DNA of 64,000 nt, from positions 1 to 64,000 of the forward strand of contig JAFTRE010000019.1 of NCBI GenBank assembly GCA_017462385.1. The letters run 5' to 3'. Positions 1-9,086 of this stretch are shown one piece after another. The notes below the pieces were generated by a model. That model was not told the DNA's origin. It worked only from the letters and a program-made list of their open reading frames with translations, and did no database searches. The stretch's first letter is position 1. Every line of letters starts with the position of its first letter. A program made the translations under genes and the position numbers. The stretch comes from Clostridia bacterium. GTDB taxonomy: Bacteria; Bacillota; Clostridia; Oscillospirales; CAG-272.

Positions 1-1
1 C

Positions 2-1084
2 TTCGACTATCGCGGCAGTACGGTTGCCATAACCGATATTGATGGCAGCATAACCGATACTTTCAAGTATGATACCTACGGTAAGCTCATAAGCAGAACC
101 GGCACTACCGATACCGTATTTATGTACAACGGCCGCGACGGCGTTGTGACCGACAGTAACGGTCTCATTTATATGAGAGCGAGATATTACTCGCCCGATA
201 TGAGGCGCTTTATCAATGCGGATATCGTTGCAGGTTCTATCTCAAATGCTGTAACTCTCAACCGCTTTGCGTATGCTAACGGTAATCCTGTTTCTTTCGT
301 CGATCCGTTTGGTCTAACGGCAGATAGCAGAGGAAATCAAGGCTACTCATCTGATTATTATAATCGGGCGCAAACATTGGATGAAAAGTTAAATCATCCC
401 GAGGGTCCTTCTGAAATGGAAGCAGCATATATGGCAGAGCATATATATAATGCAACAAAAGAAGATTATAATGATTATTTAGGAGAAGAGTTTGGAGGCT
501 GGGTATTAATTGACATTAAACAACATGGTTTAGGTTTAAAAATGGGTGTTTATGCAAAAACAATAAATGGAGTAACAAATTATTGTATTGTATATGCTGG
601 AACCAATATGGATTATACAGATGATGAGGCAGATGAAAGCATTTGGATAAATGTTGCGGATTCGATTGTTGACTGGGGTAATAATATATTGCAACCTGCA
701 GGATTATCTATTGATATGTGGGGAGCAATAAATTATGCACAAAAATTTGAAAATGAACATTCTGCTTCATGTATAACTTTTATAGGTCATTCAAAAGGAG
801 GTGCGGAGGCTGCGGCTGCGGCTGTCGCTACTAATAGGGATGCAATGTTATTTAATCCAGCAACACTGAATGTTGATGCTTATGGTTTGAGAGATGAAGT
901 TGAAGAATATAGCGCAAACATGACGGCCTATATTGTGGAAGGTGAGATATTAAATAACATATTTGGAGGTATGTCATCTCCTATTGACAATATAGAGATG
1001 TTACCTAACCAAGGTGGATCGGCTATATATAATCATTCGTCAAGTGCATATATTGATGCATTAAAAGAGAAAGGATACAAGTGA
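2..1084 (+). CDS. Rhs/YD-repeat protein, C-terminal part with lipase-fold toxin-like tip (5' truncated by window)
   Basis: The reading frame is open from base 2, so the ATG at 122 is internal and the N-terminus lies outside the window; 360 residues are visible. The first ~105 residues are the conserved end of an Rhs core: YD-type repeats, then YMRARYYSP, RRFINAD, a LNRFAYANGNP block and the terminal DPFGL near base 316. After DPFGL the sequence changes to an AT-rich, unrelated tip, as in polymorphic toxins. The tip resembles class 3 lipase/DUF2974 alpha/beta hydrolases: a VYAGT strand-turn, DWGNN, and the nucleophile elbow GHSKGG with Ser at bases 791-793. A late Glu (VEGE) and a His (YNHSS) could complete the triad. 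Role as a contact-dependent phospholipase/lipase toxin is inference; the Rhs core assignment is firm. Confidence 0.88.
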   Translation, partial: FDYRGSTVAITDIDGSITDTFKYDTYGKLISRTGTTDTVFMYNGRDGVVTDSNGLIYMRARYYSPDMRRFINADIVAGSISNAVTLNRFAYANGNPVSFVDPFGLTADSRGNQGYSSDYYNRAQTLDEKLNHPEGPSEMEAAYMAEHIYNATKEDYNDYLGEEFGGWVLIDIKQHGLGLKMGVYAKTINGVTNYCIVYAGTNMDYTDDEADESIWINVADSIVDWGNNILQPAGLSIDMWGAINYAQKFENEHSASCITFIGHSKGGAEAAAAAVATNRDAMLFNPATLNVDAYGLRDEVEEYSANMTAYIVEGEILNNIFGGMSSPIDNIEMLPNQGGSAIYNHSSSAYIDALKEKGYK

Positions 1085-1187
1085 TATTTTTATAACATAT
1101 ATATGTTTGATGGGGTCAATATTTTTGTAAATATCGCGTAATTTGTGTGGTTGTGTTATTATAACATGTTATATAGACGGGGGAAAC

Positions 1188-1712
1188 ATGAAAAAAAAAT
1201 ATAAAATCATATTAACAATTACAATAATATTGGTTATAATCATTATATTGTATTGGCCATGGTTTATGATGGTTAAATATTATGTGTTTGAACATGATAC
1301 AATACAGCCACCACCTCCAGAGATTACTTATGGAGAATTTCCCATTGAGTTGATATATGAAATTAATGGAAAAACAATTACAGTTAATGATGTTTACATA
1401 TGTAAATATAATGGATATAATGATGCATTAAATACCAGAAGATGGATTGGACAAATGAAAAGTACAGGAGAATATGCAGTTCTTTTGTATCACAAGGGAA
1501 ATGAAAAAATATTCTGCCGTATTGCGTCCCCAGGATTTTTTATGGGAGAGAAAGGGTCACAGAGCGTCCCTCCGTATACTGTAATAAAAGAAAAAAATAC
1601 TTTATTTTCTCAATCGTCTAGTGTTGTTAATGAAAATGAATTATATGAGCAGTATAAAATAAAAATTGTTAGCTGGAGTTTTCCCGAACCAATTGAAAAT
1701 ACATTTGAATAG
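1188..1712 (+). CDS. Membrane-anchored protein, candidate immunity protein for the Rhs tip
   Basis: A 174-residue protein, starting at ATG 1188 behind a GGGG-rich ribosome site rather than at the weaker upstream ATG 1143. It begins MKKKYK and has one strongly hydrophobic helix of about 20 residues (rich in Ile), then a proline run and an extracytoplasmic domain containing YEINGKTITVNDVYICKY. I recall similar unnamed proteins in Firmicutes but no defined function. It is AT-rich like the Rhs tip, lies about 100 bases behind it and is closed off by a terminator, the usual place for a cognate immunity gene. A membrane anchor would fit protection against an exported lipase. The immunity role is inferred from position only; it could be an unrelated cargo gene. 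Confidence 0.6.
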   Translation: MKKKYKIILTITIILVIIIILYWPWFMMVKYYVFEHDTIQPPPPEITYGEFPIELIYEINGKTITVNDVYICKYNGYNDALNTRRWIGQMKSTGEYAVLLYHKGNEKIFCRIASPGFFMGEKGSQSVPPYTVIKEKNTLFSQSSSVVNENELYEQYKIKIVSWSFPEPIENTFE

Positions 1713-1740
1713 TGTAGAAAAAACAAAATAAAAAGTTTCA

Positions 1741-1766
1741 GCCGCCCTCAGGGCGGCTTCGCTTTT
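1741..1766 (+). terminator. Intrinsic terminator after the Rhs/immunity pair
   Basis: A perfect 7-bp GC stem (GCCGCCC/GGGCGGC) with a 3-base loop is followed by a T-rich run (TTCGCTTTT). It separates the accessory left edge from the smc operon. Confidence 0.85.
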
Positions 1767-1806
1767 AATATATCACAAAAAAATGATGTATATAGGCAAT
1801 TAACTG

Positions 1807-1835
1807 TTGAAATTGCGTACAAGATATGGTATAAT
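1807..1835 (+). promoter_or_regulatory. Sigma-A promoter for the radical SAM-smc-ftsY operon
   Basis: TTGAAA (1807-1812), a 17-base spacer, TATAAT (1830-1835). Transcription should begin near 1842, which excludes the ATG at 1839 as start of the next gene. Confidence 0.8.
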
Positions 1836-1886
1836 ATAATGAATTATTATCTAAATGTTGAAAAACAGCGAATTGTAACGAAAATT

Positions 1887-2939
1887 ATGAAAACAGATAA
1901 GAGACATATAAATATTCCCGTGTTTATACCGCATCTTGGGTGCCCGAATATGTGCGTTTTTTGCAATCAAAAAACCATTTCGGGGACAGTAGAGTTTGAT
2001 CGCGGCTCTGTTCGTGCGCTGATCGATGAAGCGCTGTCAACCGTACCGCCCGATGCCGAAACCGAGATCGCTTTTTTTGGCGGCTCCTTTACCGGTATTG
2101 ACCGTGATTTGATGATATATTTGCTGGATCTTGCAAATGAGTATGTGCAGGGCGGCAGAGTCGGTGGCATCCGTCTGTCTACCCGGCCCGACTATATCAA
2201 TGATGAAATACTTGAGATATTGCGCCGCTATCCCGTTCGTACCGTCGAGCTGGGTATACAAAGCATGGATGACGGCGTTCTTAATGCTTGCCGCCGCGGG
2301 CACACCGCGGCACAATCCGAACATGCCTGCCGTGCGGTCAAGGCGTGCGGCTTTGAATTGATAGGGCAGATGATGACGGGACTGCCCGGCGCGACACCGC
2401 ATTCGGAAGTCGAAACTGCCCGTTCGATATGCCGCCTCGGTGCTGATGGCGCTCGTGTTTATCCGACGGTCGTGTTTTGCGATACCGAATTATGCCGCAT
2501 GGCGCAGTCGGGAGAATACAGCATTTCCGATGAGAATGAGATAGTTATTCGCACCAAAGATGTGCTTGCGGTGTTCGCAGAGGCGGGCGTTCCGGTCATT
2601 CGAGTTGGGCTGTGCGCCTCGGAAAACCTTGCTGATGACAGCATGGTGTGGGGCGGAGCAAACCATTCCGCTGTTGGAGAGCTTGCCATGGGCGAGCTTT
2701 ATATGGATATAATATCGCGTTCGCTGACTGACCGGGGCGTGAGCGGCGGTAGTGTTGTTATAGCTGTGCCACGCGGAGAAACTTCTAAAGCGGTGGGACA
2801 AAAAAAGAAAAACACCATTCGCTTACGAAATAAATTTTCGCTTTGTGATATAAAATTTGTCGAAGATGACGGGCTGCCAATATATAATGTTGTAATAAAA
2901 AGTTATGTTCCCCAGAGGAGGATAGACCATTGTACCTGA
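1887..2939 (+). CDS. Radical SAM protein (uncharacterised, smc-linked)
   Basis: A 350-residue radical SAM enzyme. The iron-sulfur ligands are Cys19, Cys23 and Cys26 in GCPNMCVFC (the CxxxCxxC signature), followed by the glycine-rich FFGGSFTG motif and an ELGIQSM strand typical of the Elp3/HemN-like branch. The ATG at 1839 lies upstream of the expected transcription start, so the in-frame ATG at 1887 is preferred, although its ribosome site is weak. It overlaps smc by 10 bases and is the first gene of that operon. Proteins of this type are often found next to smc in Clostridia (from memory). The substrate is unknown; a tRNA or peptide modification is possible but nothing here decides it. Confidence 0.85.
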   Translation: MKTDKRHINIPVFIPHLGCPNMCVFCNQKTISGTVEFDRGSVRALIDEALSTVPPDAETEIAFFGGSFTGIDRDLMIYLLDLANEYVQGGRVGGIRLSTRPDYINDEILEILRRYPVRTVELGIQSMDDGVLNACRRGHTAAQSEHACRAVKACGFELIGQMMTGLPGATPHSEVETARSICRLGADGARVYPTVVFCDTELCRMAQSGEYSISDENEIVIRTKDVLAVFAEAGVPVIRVGLCASENLADDSMVWGGANHSAVGELAMGELYMDIISRSLTDRGVSGGSVVIAVPRGETSKAVGQKKKNTIRLRNKFSLCDIKFVEDDGLPIYNVVIKSYVPQRRIDHCT

Positions 2940-5900
2940 AATCACTTGAACTGCAGGGCTTCAAATCGTTTCCCGATAAGACCAAATTGATATTTGAGAA
3001 CGGAACGACGGTTATCGTTGGTCCCAACGGAAGCGGAAAATCGAATATTTCGGATGCGATGCGCTGGGTGCTTGGAGAAATTTCCACAAAGAGCATACGA
3101 AGCGCCAAAATGGAGGATATTATATTCGGAGGCACCGACGGTCGCCGCCCCATGAGCTTTGCCGAGGTTTCCGTCACGTTTGATAATACCGACACCGAGC
3201 ATCGCCTCGAGAGCCCGTTTGACGAGGTCACAGTCACTCGCCGTTACTATCGTGCGGGCGAGAGTGAGTATTTTATCAACCGCCGTCCTGTCAGACTTAA
3301 GGATATATATGAGCTGTTCATGAACACCGGTATCGGTCGTGACGGCTATTCGATTATCGGTCAGGGTAAGATCGCCGAGATCATTTCGCGCAAGAGCGAC
3401 GAACGAAGAAGCATTTTCGAGGATGCGTCCGGAATTGCAAAATTCCGTTTTAAGAAAAACGAGTCCGAGCGCAAGCTTGCCACTACAGAAGATAACATGA
3501 CGCGCATAAACGACCTTTTCGGTGAGGTATGCGCACAGCTCGGGCCTCTTGAGCGTGACGCCGAAAAAGCCAAGCGTGCGATAGAACTGCTTGAAGCCAA
3601 GAAAAAGGTAGACGTTCAGCTGTGGCTTTATGATACAGACAGATTGCACCGCGAGGTGGAGCAGGCGGAGGAGAGATTCAAATATTCATCATTTGACCTG
3701 CAAAATGTCACCGAGGCGATACAGGCGTACGAACAGCAGACCGAAAAGCTCAATCTCGAGTCCCAGCAAAATCGCAAAATATCCGCAGAGCTGCTTGAGA
3801 AAATACGCGAGCGAACGGCGGAGAACTATGAGATAGACAGCCGCTTTAAGGTCAACGAAAGCGAGATTGCCCACTGTCGCGAGCTTATCGCGGAGTCGGA
3901 GGGGGCGGTTATCAGTTTGCGCCGTACTTTGACCGATGAGGACGGTGCATATCATGAGCGCGATTCCAAGCTTGCTGCACTGGCTCAAAAGCTTGAACAG
4001 CTCAAATCCGAGCACGCCGAAAATGAGCAGAATTCGCGCGAATATGAAGCCGAGGCAGCAAAGCTTGCGGATGCTATAGATCGCGCGCTCGCGGATATAA
4101 GAGCGCTTGAAAACGAGTCGATAGACATTAAGGTACGTCAATCGCTCATTGAAAAAACACAGCTTACCAATACCGACAGAAACAGCGCCATTGCGAGCGA
4201 GCTTGAAGAATATGCCAAGGTATCGCGCTCGTATTCCGATGGCTGCGCTCAAAAGCAAAAGACGGTAGACCAATACACCGCGCAGATAGATTCCATGAAT
4301 GCCGAAGCGGATGAGAAGGGAAAACAGCTTGAATGTGCTGAAGCCGAGCGTGCAGAGTGCGATGCCGAGATAGCAAGATTGACACTGGAGTGTGATTCGC
4401 GCAAGCATCGCATTGAGAACTTCCGTGCGATGGAGGAGCAGTTTGAGGGCTATTCCGCAAGCGTTCGCTTTGTCATGAAGCGCTATGCCGAGGGAAAGAT
4501 TACGAACCAGATGGGAATTCCGTGCGGTCGGATTTACGGCCCGCTTTCCAAGCTTATTTCGGTTGACGATAAATATGTCAATGCGGTTGAGACAGCATTG
4601 GGAGCAAACCTTCAGCATATAGTCGTTGAGGATGAGAGCGTAGCAAAGTCGGCAATGACGGCACTTAAGCGTGAGAATGCGGGTCGTGCCACCTTTTTCC
4701 CGCTGACATCTATGCGCGGGCAGTCGCCGTCGCAGGAGATGAAAGAGGCTTCGGGATACTCGGGATACGTCGGTGTTGCGGACGAGCTTGTCAAGTGCGA
4801 GCCTAAATTCCGAGAAATACTTTCCAGCCTTGTCGGAAGAACGTTGGTGTTCGATAACATTGATAACGCAACGGCTATGGCAAAGGCTCAAAAATATCGC
4901 GTTCGAGTTGTAACTCTTGACGGTCAGCAGATAAATTTCGGCGGATCCTTTACCGGCGGTTCGACTCGTTCGTCTGGAAGTATACTCGGCCGTGCGGGAG
5001 AGATCAAACGCATGGAGACTGAGGTGATCACATTTGGCAAGCAAATCGAGATCAAGTCTAAAGAAAAATCCGATATAGATGCGCAAATTTTGTCACTTCG
5101 TGACGCAATATCGTCTATCCGCGAGCGTGCCAAAATCAGCGAGGCATTGCGCTCGGGCGAAGCGGCAGCATTGGAGCAGCTGCGTGCAAAGTTGGAGGCA
5201 AACAACACGCTTATGGAGAAGCTCAAGAGCGATATCGCAGGTATTGCCGAGCAACAACAGCGTCAGGCAGAAGATATAGACAGCTTGCGTCGCCGCGAGT
5301 CGGAGATAAAGCATCAAATCGTTGAAATAAGCGAATTCCGTTCGGGCAAGGATGTCGAGCGAAATGAATTGCTTGACAAAAAGGCAGAATGTGATACCCG
5401 CGTTATAGAGCTTCATATTTCCATTAGCGAGGCGCAAAAAGATATTGAAACCGAACAAACATTGCAGATGTCGTCGGCTCAGAGAGCAGAGGCTTGCCGT
5501 GCGGATATTGCGGAACGCGAACGCCGCATAAAAGAGCTTGACGCAAATATAGAGCGCCTGACGGCGGAGCAAACGGATAACCGTGCTGCGTCGCGAGATG
5601 GGACTGCGGAGCTTGAACGTCTCAATGCAGAGCGTGCGCGCGCCGAAGAGGGCGGACTCGAATATGAACGCATACTTAACGAATTGGCGGCTAAAACCAA
5701 GGAAAAGCTGGCACAGAAGGAAACCATTTTCCGCGACCATACGTTCAACGAGAATAAACTCAATCAGCTCAAGGAAGAGCAGGAGTCGCTGTCGACAAGG
5801 TTGTGGGATGATCATCAGCTTACTCGAGCCGAGGCGGTGGCGCTCGGATACCCGGAGCTCGATGCCAAATCTCGCCCTGCGGCGGTGGCGGAGCAGACCT

Positions 5901-6562
5901 CTTGCCGAAACCGCTTGCGCGTCATAGGAAATGTTGACCTTGACGCTGTCAATAAATATAACGAGGTAAAGGCGCGCCACGATACCATGGAGGCACAGAT
6001 AAAAGATCTTGAAAAGGCAAAACGAGATCTGCTGGCGGTTATCGGAGATCTGGAGAAGAACATGGAGAGCAGTTTCCTTGAATCCTTTAACAAGATCAAT
6101 GAAAACTTTAACAGAGTATTCTCCGAGCTGTTTGGTGGCGGATCGGCAAAGCTTTCGCTGACAGATCCCACAAATGTGCTCGAGAGCGGCATAGAGATTA
6201 GTGCCGCACCTCCCGGAAAGATAATTAAAAACCTTATGCAGTTGTCGGGCGGCGAGCAGTCGTTTGTGGCTATAGCTTTGTTCTTTGCGATACTTCAGGT
6301 CAACCCGACTCCGTTCTGTATACTTGACGAGATCGAAGCGGCGCTTGACGAGGTCAATGTCGGCAGATTTGCCGAGTACATCAAAAAATATTCGGATGGC
6401 ACTCAGTTTGTGCTTATCACACACCGCCGCGGTACAATGGAGGCGGCTAACAGACTGTATGGTGTTACTATGCCTCAGCATGGCATTTCCAAGGTGCTGA
6501 CACTGAATGTCGACGACATATCAAAAACAAGAGGAGATGATTGGAATGGGCTTTTTGGATAA
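2930..6562 (+). CDS. smc: Chromosome segregation ATPase SMC
   Basis: A 1210-residue SMC protein, close to the usual ~1190. It forms the condensin-like dimer that compacts and individualises chromosomes with ScpA and ScpB. The N-terminal Walker A is GPNGSGKSN (residues 31-39). Two long charged coiled coils flank a hinge around residues 515-665, which includes the glycine-rich FGGSFTGGS. The C-terminal head carries the ABC signature LSGGEQ (about 1105) and Walker B CILDEIEAALDE (about 1130). The start is TTG at 2930, eight bases behind an AGAGGAGG ribosome site inside the upstream gene. The ftsY gene begins inside its 3' end. Identity is certain. Confidence 0.98.
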   Translation: MYLKSLELQGFKSFPDKTKLIFENGTTVIVGPNGSGKSNISDAMRWVLGEISTKSIRSAKMEDIIFGGTDGRRPMSFAEVSVTFDNTDTEHRLESPFDEVTVTRRYYRAGESEYFINRRPVRLKDIYELFMNTGIGRDGYSIIGQGKIAEIISRKSDERRSIFEDASGIAKFRFKKNESERKLATTEDNMTRINDLFGEVCAQLGPLERDAEKAKRAIELLEAKKKVDVQLWLYDTDRLHREVEQAEERFKYSSFDLQNVTEAIQAYEQQTEKLNLESQQNRKISAELLEKIRERTAENYEIDSRFKVNESEIAHCRELIAESEGAVISLRRTLTDEDGAYHERDSKLAALAQKLEQLKSEHAENEQNSREYEAEAAKLADAIDRALADIRALENESIDIKVRQSLIEKTQLTNTDRNSAIASELEEYAKVSRSYSDGCAQKQKTVDQYTAQIDSMNAEADEKGKQLECAEAERAECDAEIARLTLECDSRKHRIENFRAMEEQFEGYSASVRFVMKRYAEGKITNQMGIPCGRIYGPLSKLISVDDKYVNAVETALGANLQHIVVEDESVAKSAMTALKRENAGRATFFPLTSMRGQSPSQEMKEASGYSGYVGVADELVKCEPKFREILSSLVGRTLVFDNIDNATAMAKAQKYRVRVVTLDGQQINFGGSFTGGSTRSSGSILGRAGEIKRMETEVITFGKQIEIKSKEKSDIDAQILSLRDAISSIRERAKISEALRSGEAAALEQLRAKLEANNTLMEKLKSDIAGIAEQQQRQAEDIDSLRRRESEIKHQIVEISEFRSGKDVERNELLDKKAECDTRVIELHISISEAQKDIETEQTLQMSSAQRAEACRADIAERERRIKELDANIERLTAEQTDNRAASRDGTAELERLNAERARAEEGGLEYERILNELAAKTKEKLAQKETIFRDHTFNENKLNQLKEEQESLSTRLWDDHQLTRAEAVALGYPELDAKSRPAAVAEQTSCRNRLRVIGNVDLDAVNKYNEVKARHDTMEAQIKDLEKAKRDLLAVIGDLEKNMESSFLESFNKINENFNRVFSELFGGGSAKLSLTDPTNVLESGIEISAAPPGKIIKNLMQLSGGEQSFVAIALFFAILQVNPTPFCILDEIEAALDEVNVGRFAEYIKKYSDGTQFVLITHRRGTMEAANRLYGVTMPQHGISKVLTLNVDDISKTRGDDWNGLFG

Positions 6563-7451
6563 ATTGCGCGCCGGTCTTACAAAGACAAAAAACGCGCTTG
6601 TAAAGCAGGTCGACGATCTGTTGAAAAACTTTGTTAAGGTGGATGAAGATCTGCTTGATGAGCTCGAGGAACTGCTCATTTGTGCCGATGTAGGAGTCGG
6701 TGCGACGGAGGATATCATTGACCGCCTGCGCGAGCAGATAAAGGACGGCAGACTCAAGGAAAAGGATCAGGTCATGGATGCGCTTCGCGGGATTCTCGCC
6801 GATATGATAGGCGAGGGCGAACCGCTGTCGCTCACAACTACACCGTCTGTAATACTTGTTATCGGCGTCAACGGCGCGGGTAAGACAACATCTATCGGAA
6901 AGATATCCAACCAGCTCAAGAAATCAGGCAAAAAGGTGGTCGTTGCGGCGGCTGACACTTTCCGCGCAGCGGCGATAGACCAGCTGTCGGTGTGGTGTGA
7001 CCGTGCGGGTGTAGAGCTGGTGCACCAGCAGGAGGGATCGGATCCCGCGGCTGTCGTTTACGATGCGGTGGGCTATGCCAAAAAGCACGGAGCCGATGTG
7101 CTTATCGTAGATACGGCGGGTAGACTTCATAATAAAAAGAATCTTATGGATGAGTTGGCAAAGATCAATCGCGTTATTGACCGTGAGTTGCCCGGTGCGG
7201 CGCGCGAAAATCTTCTGGTGCTGGATGCCACTACAGGCCAAAACGCCGTTGTACAGGCGAAGGAATTCAGCCATGCCGCAGCTATTACGGGGCTTATACT
7301 CAATAAGCTGGACGGTACGGCAAAGGGCGGCATAGTTCTGTCTATCAAGAAGGAGCTTGATATACCTGTCAAATTTATCGGAGTCGGCGAAAAGATCGAC
7401 GATATGCAGCCGTTTGATGCAGAAGAATTTGTTTCGGCACTGTTTGGATGA
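6546..7451 (+). CDS. ftsY: Signal recognition particle receptor FtsY
   Basis: A 301-residue SRP receptor GTPase that docks ribosome-SRP complexes at the membrane for co-translational insertion. The N domain is short and the long acidic A domain of E. coli FtsY is absent, as is usual in Firmicutes. The G1 P-loop is GVNGAGKTT (about residue 107); DTFRAAA, DTAGR and the [11 protein letters not shown]4/closing loop follow. An in-frame ATG at 6507 exists, but ATG 6546 has a well-placed AAGAGGAG site nine bases upstream and gives the canonical MGFLDKL start. It overlaps smc by 17 bases, so the two are translationally linked. Confidence 0.97.
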   Translation: MGFLDKLRAGLTKTKNALVKQVDDLLKNFVKVDEDLLDELEELLICADVGVGATEDIIDRLREQIKDGRLKEKDQVMDALRGILADMIGEGEPLSLTTTPSVILVIGVNGAGKTTSIGKISNQLKKSGKKVVVAAADTFRAAAIDQLSVWCDRAGVELVHQQEGSDPAAVVYDAVGYAKKHGADVLIVDTAGRLHNKKNLMDELAKINRVIDRELPGAARENLLVLDATTGQNAVVQAKEFSHAAAITGLILNKLDGTAKGGIVLSIKKELDIPVKFIGVGEKIDDMQPFDAEEFVSALFG

Positions 7452-7472
7452 GATCACGGTTTTGATTTTTAA

Positions 7473-8501
7473 ATGAACAAAAAGATAAAAATTATTATTT
7501 TGTGCTGTGTGTCACTCGTCTTAACAGTGACGGTGCTGTGGCTTGCGCAATGCATTCTGGTTCCTAAATATGTTTCGGAAATACCGGAGGGAGCGCTGAT
7601 TGCAGAATATTATGACGAAACTGTCGGGCACGATGTCATGTTTGTCGGGGACTGCGAGGTTTATGAAAACTTCTCGCCTATAACACTGTGGGAGGAGTAC
7701 GGAATAAGCTCGTATATACGCGGCAGTGCACAGCAATTGATTTGGCAGTCATATTATCTGCTTGAGGATGTATACAGATACGAAGTTCCGCAGGTCGTTG
7801 TGTTCAATGTACTGTCTATGAAATATGATGAGCCGCAGAGCGAAGCGTATAACCGCATGACTATTGACGGTATGCGTATGTCCTCCTCAAAGCTTGGAGC
7901 AATACGTGCCTCCATGACCGAGCAAGAAGATCTTATAACTTATATTTTTCCGCTTTTGCGTTATCACTCGCGTTGGAGTGAGATCAGCGGTGAGGACTTT
8001 AAATATATGTTCGGTCGCGAGCGCATCGGTCATAGCGGATATCTTATGCAGACAGGTGTTCGCCCGGTTGAAACCGTACCTGCGCCCGTGCCGCTTGAGA
8101 ACTATGATTTTTCAGAGATATGTTGGGATTATCTTGATCGCATGCGTGAGCTGTGTGAAAGTCACGGAAGTGAACTTGTATTGATCAAAGCGCCCAGCTT
8201 ATACCCACATTGGTACGATGAATGGGAAGAGCAGATAGTCACATATGCGCAAAAATACGACTTGAAATATTATAATTTGCTTGAACTGTGCAATGAAATA
8301 GATATAGATTGGTCGACAGATACCTATGACATGGGGTTGCACCTCAATGTCGTTGGTGCTGAAAAGCTTTCCGCATATTTCGGCAATATACTTGTCGATG
8401 AATTTGAAGTGCCCGACAGACGTAATGACACGGAAATGTCACATGTATGGCAGAGCAAATGCGAGCAATACTATAAAGAAAAGGAAGAAAAGCTGAAATG
8501 A
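7473..8501 (+). CDS. Membrane-anchored SGNH/GDSL-like protein with GDC in place of GDS
   Basis: A 342-residue protein with an N-terminal membrane helix (about residues 5-28) and an extracytoplasmic domain with the layout of SGNH hydrolases or DltD/AlgX-like proteins. Block I is VGDCEVY with Cys61 where the catalytic Ser of GDS(L) would sit. Block V is DMGLHLN with Asp286 and His290. In O-acyl transfer systems such domains act on cell-wall or exopolysaccharide sugars, but no MBOAT-type acyltransferase partner is nearby. It sits 21 bases after ftsY and overlaps the next lipoprotein gene by the ATGA arrangement, so both are likely co-translated. The fold is inferred from motifs; the function is unknown. 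Confidence 0.6.
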   Translation: MNKKIKIIILCCVSLVLTVTVLWLAQCILVPKYVSEIPEGALIAEYYDETVGHDVMFVGDCEVYENFSPITLWEEYGISSYIRGSAQQLIWQSYYLLEDVYRYEVPQVVVFNVLSMKYDEPQSEAYNRMTIDGMRMSSSKLGAIRASMTEQEDLITYIFPLLRYHSRWSEISGEDFKYMFGRERIGHSGYLMQTGVRPVETVPAPVPLENYDFSEICWDYLDRMRELCESHGSELVLIKAPSLYPHWYDEWEEQIVTYAQKYDLKYYNLLELCNEIDIDWSTDTYDMGLHLNVVGAEKLSAYFGNILVDEFEVPDRRNDTEMSHVWQSKCEQYYKEKEEKLK

Positions 8502-8998
8502 TGAAAAAATTTATTGTGGTACTGGCGCTTGTGTTGGCGATGCTGACGTTGCTTTCTTGCGCGACGGACGAACCGGCAAGCGGCGATGACGCAACATGGA
8601 GCTTTGTCTATAACGGCGCGACCATAACTCCCGGGGAAGAATTTGCCGCAGTGAGCGAAAAACTCGGTGAGCCGAGCGGATATTATGAGGCGGCATCCTG
8701 CGCTTTTGACGGTAAAGACAAAATTTACACTTACGGAAGCTTGCAGATCAGTGTATCTCCGCTTGATGGCGCGGACATAATTTATATGGTAACATTGCTT
8801 GATGATTCGCTTGCAACTCCCGAGGGTATATGTGTTGGCGCTCAAAAATCGGCGGTTATCAATGCGTACGGAAAAGGCGAAGACAAAGGTAGCTCGGTGA
8901 CATATCGAAAGGGTAAGGTCGATCTTGTGTTCCTGATTCGTGATGATTGTGTTACCTCAGTGCAGTACAGATATGTTGATGCTGTGATCGAAAGCTGA
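8498..8998 (+). CDS. Putative lipoprotein, unknown function
   Basis: A 166-residue protein with a type II signal peptide: MMKK, a hydrophobic stretch and the lipobox LLSC with Cys21 as lipidation site. The mature part is small and acidic. It looks like a single domain with strands around WSFVYNGATITPG and IYTYGSLQISV, which I do not recognise as a named family. The start overlaps the upstream SGNH-like gene by four bases (a second ATG follows at once at 8501). The shared surface location and translational coupling suggest the two proteins act together at the membrane. It ends the operon that begins at 1807; no clear terminator is visible before the hrcA promoter. Confidence 0.7.
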   Translation: MMKKFIVVLALVLAMLTLLSCATDEPASGDDATWSFVYNGATITPGEEFAAVSEKLGEPSGYYEAASCAFDGKDKIYTYGSLQISVSPLDGADIIYMVTLLDDSLATPEGICVGAQKSAVINAYGKGEDKGSSVTYRKGKVDLVFLIRDDCVTSVQYRYVDAVIES

Positions 8999-9046
8999 AA
9001 ATTAGCACTGAAACGCAAAAAAATTGAAAAATATTTGAAAAACCCC

Positions 9047-9075
9047 TTGACAAACGGTTCGATTAGTGGTAAATT
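9047..9075 (+). promoter_or_regulatory. Promoter of the hrcA heat-shock operon
   Basis: Consensus -35 TTGACA (9047-9052) and a 17-base spacer to TAAATT (9070-9075). The CIRCE operator begins 12 bases after the -10 box, so HrcA bound there would cover the transcription start. Confidence 0.65.
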
Positions 9076-9086
9076 TATAGCATGGC

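Noticed and set aside
3689-6481. Two long antisense open frames across smc
   Set aside because: The sense strand encodes a complete SMC protein. The antisense products lack any domain pattern.
9056-9080. GGTTCGATT, tRNA T-loop-like string before hrcA
   Set aside because: No cloverleaf or acceptor stem can be formed around it; it lies inside the promoter.
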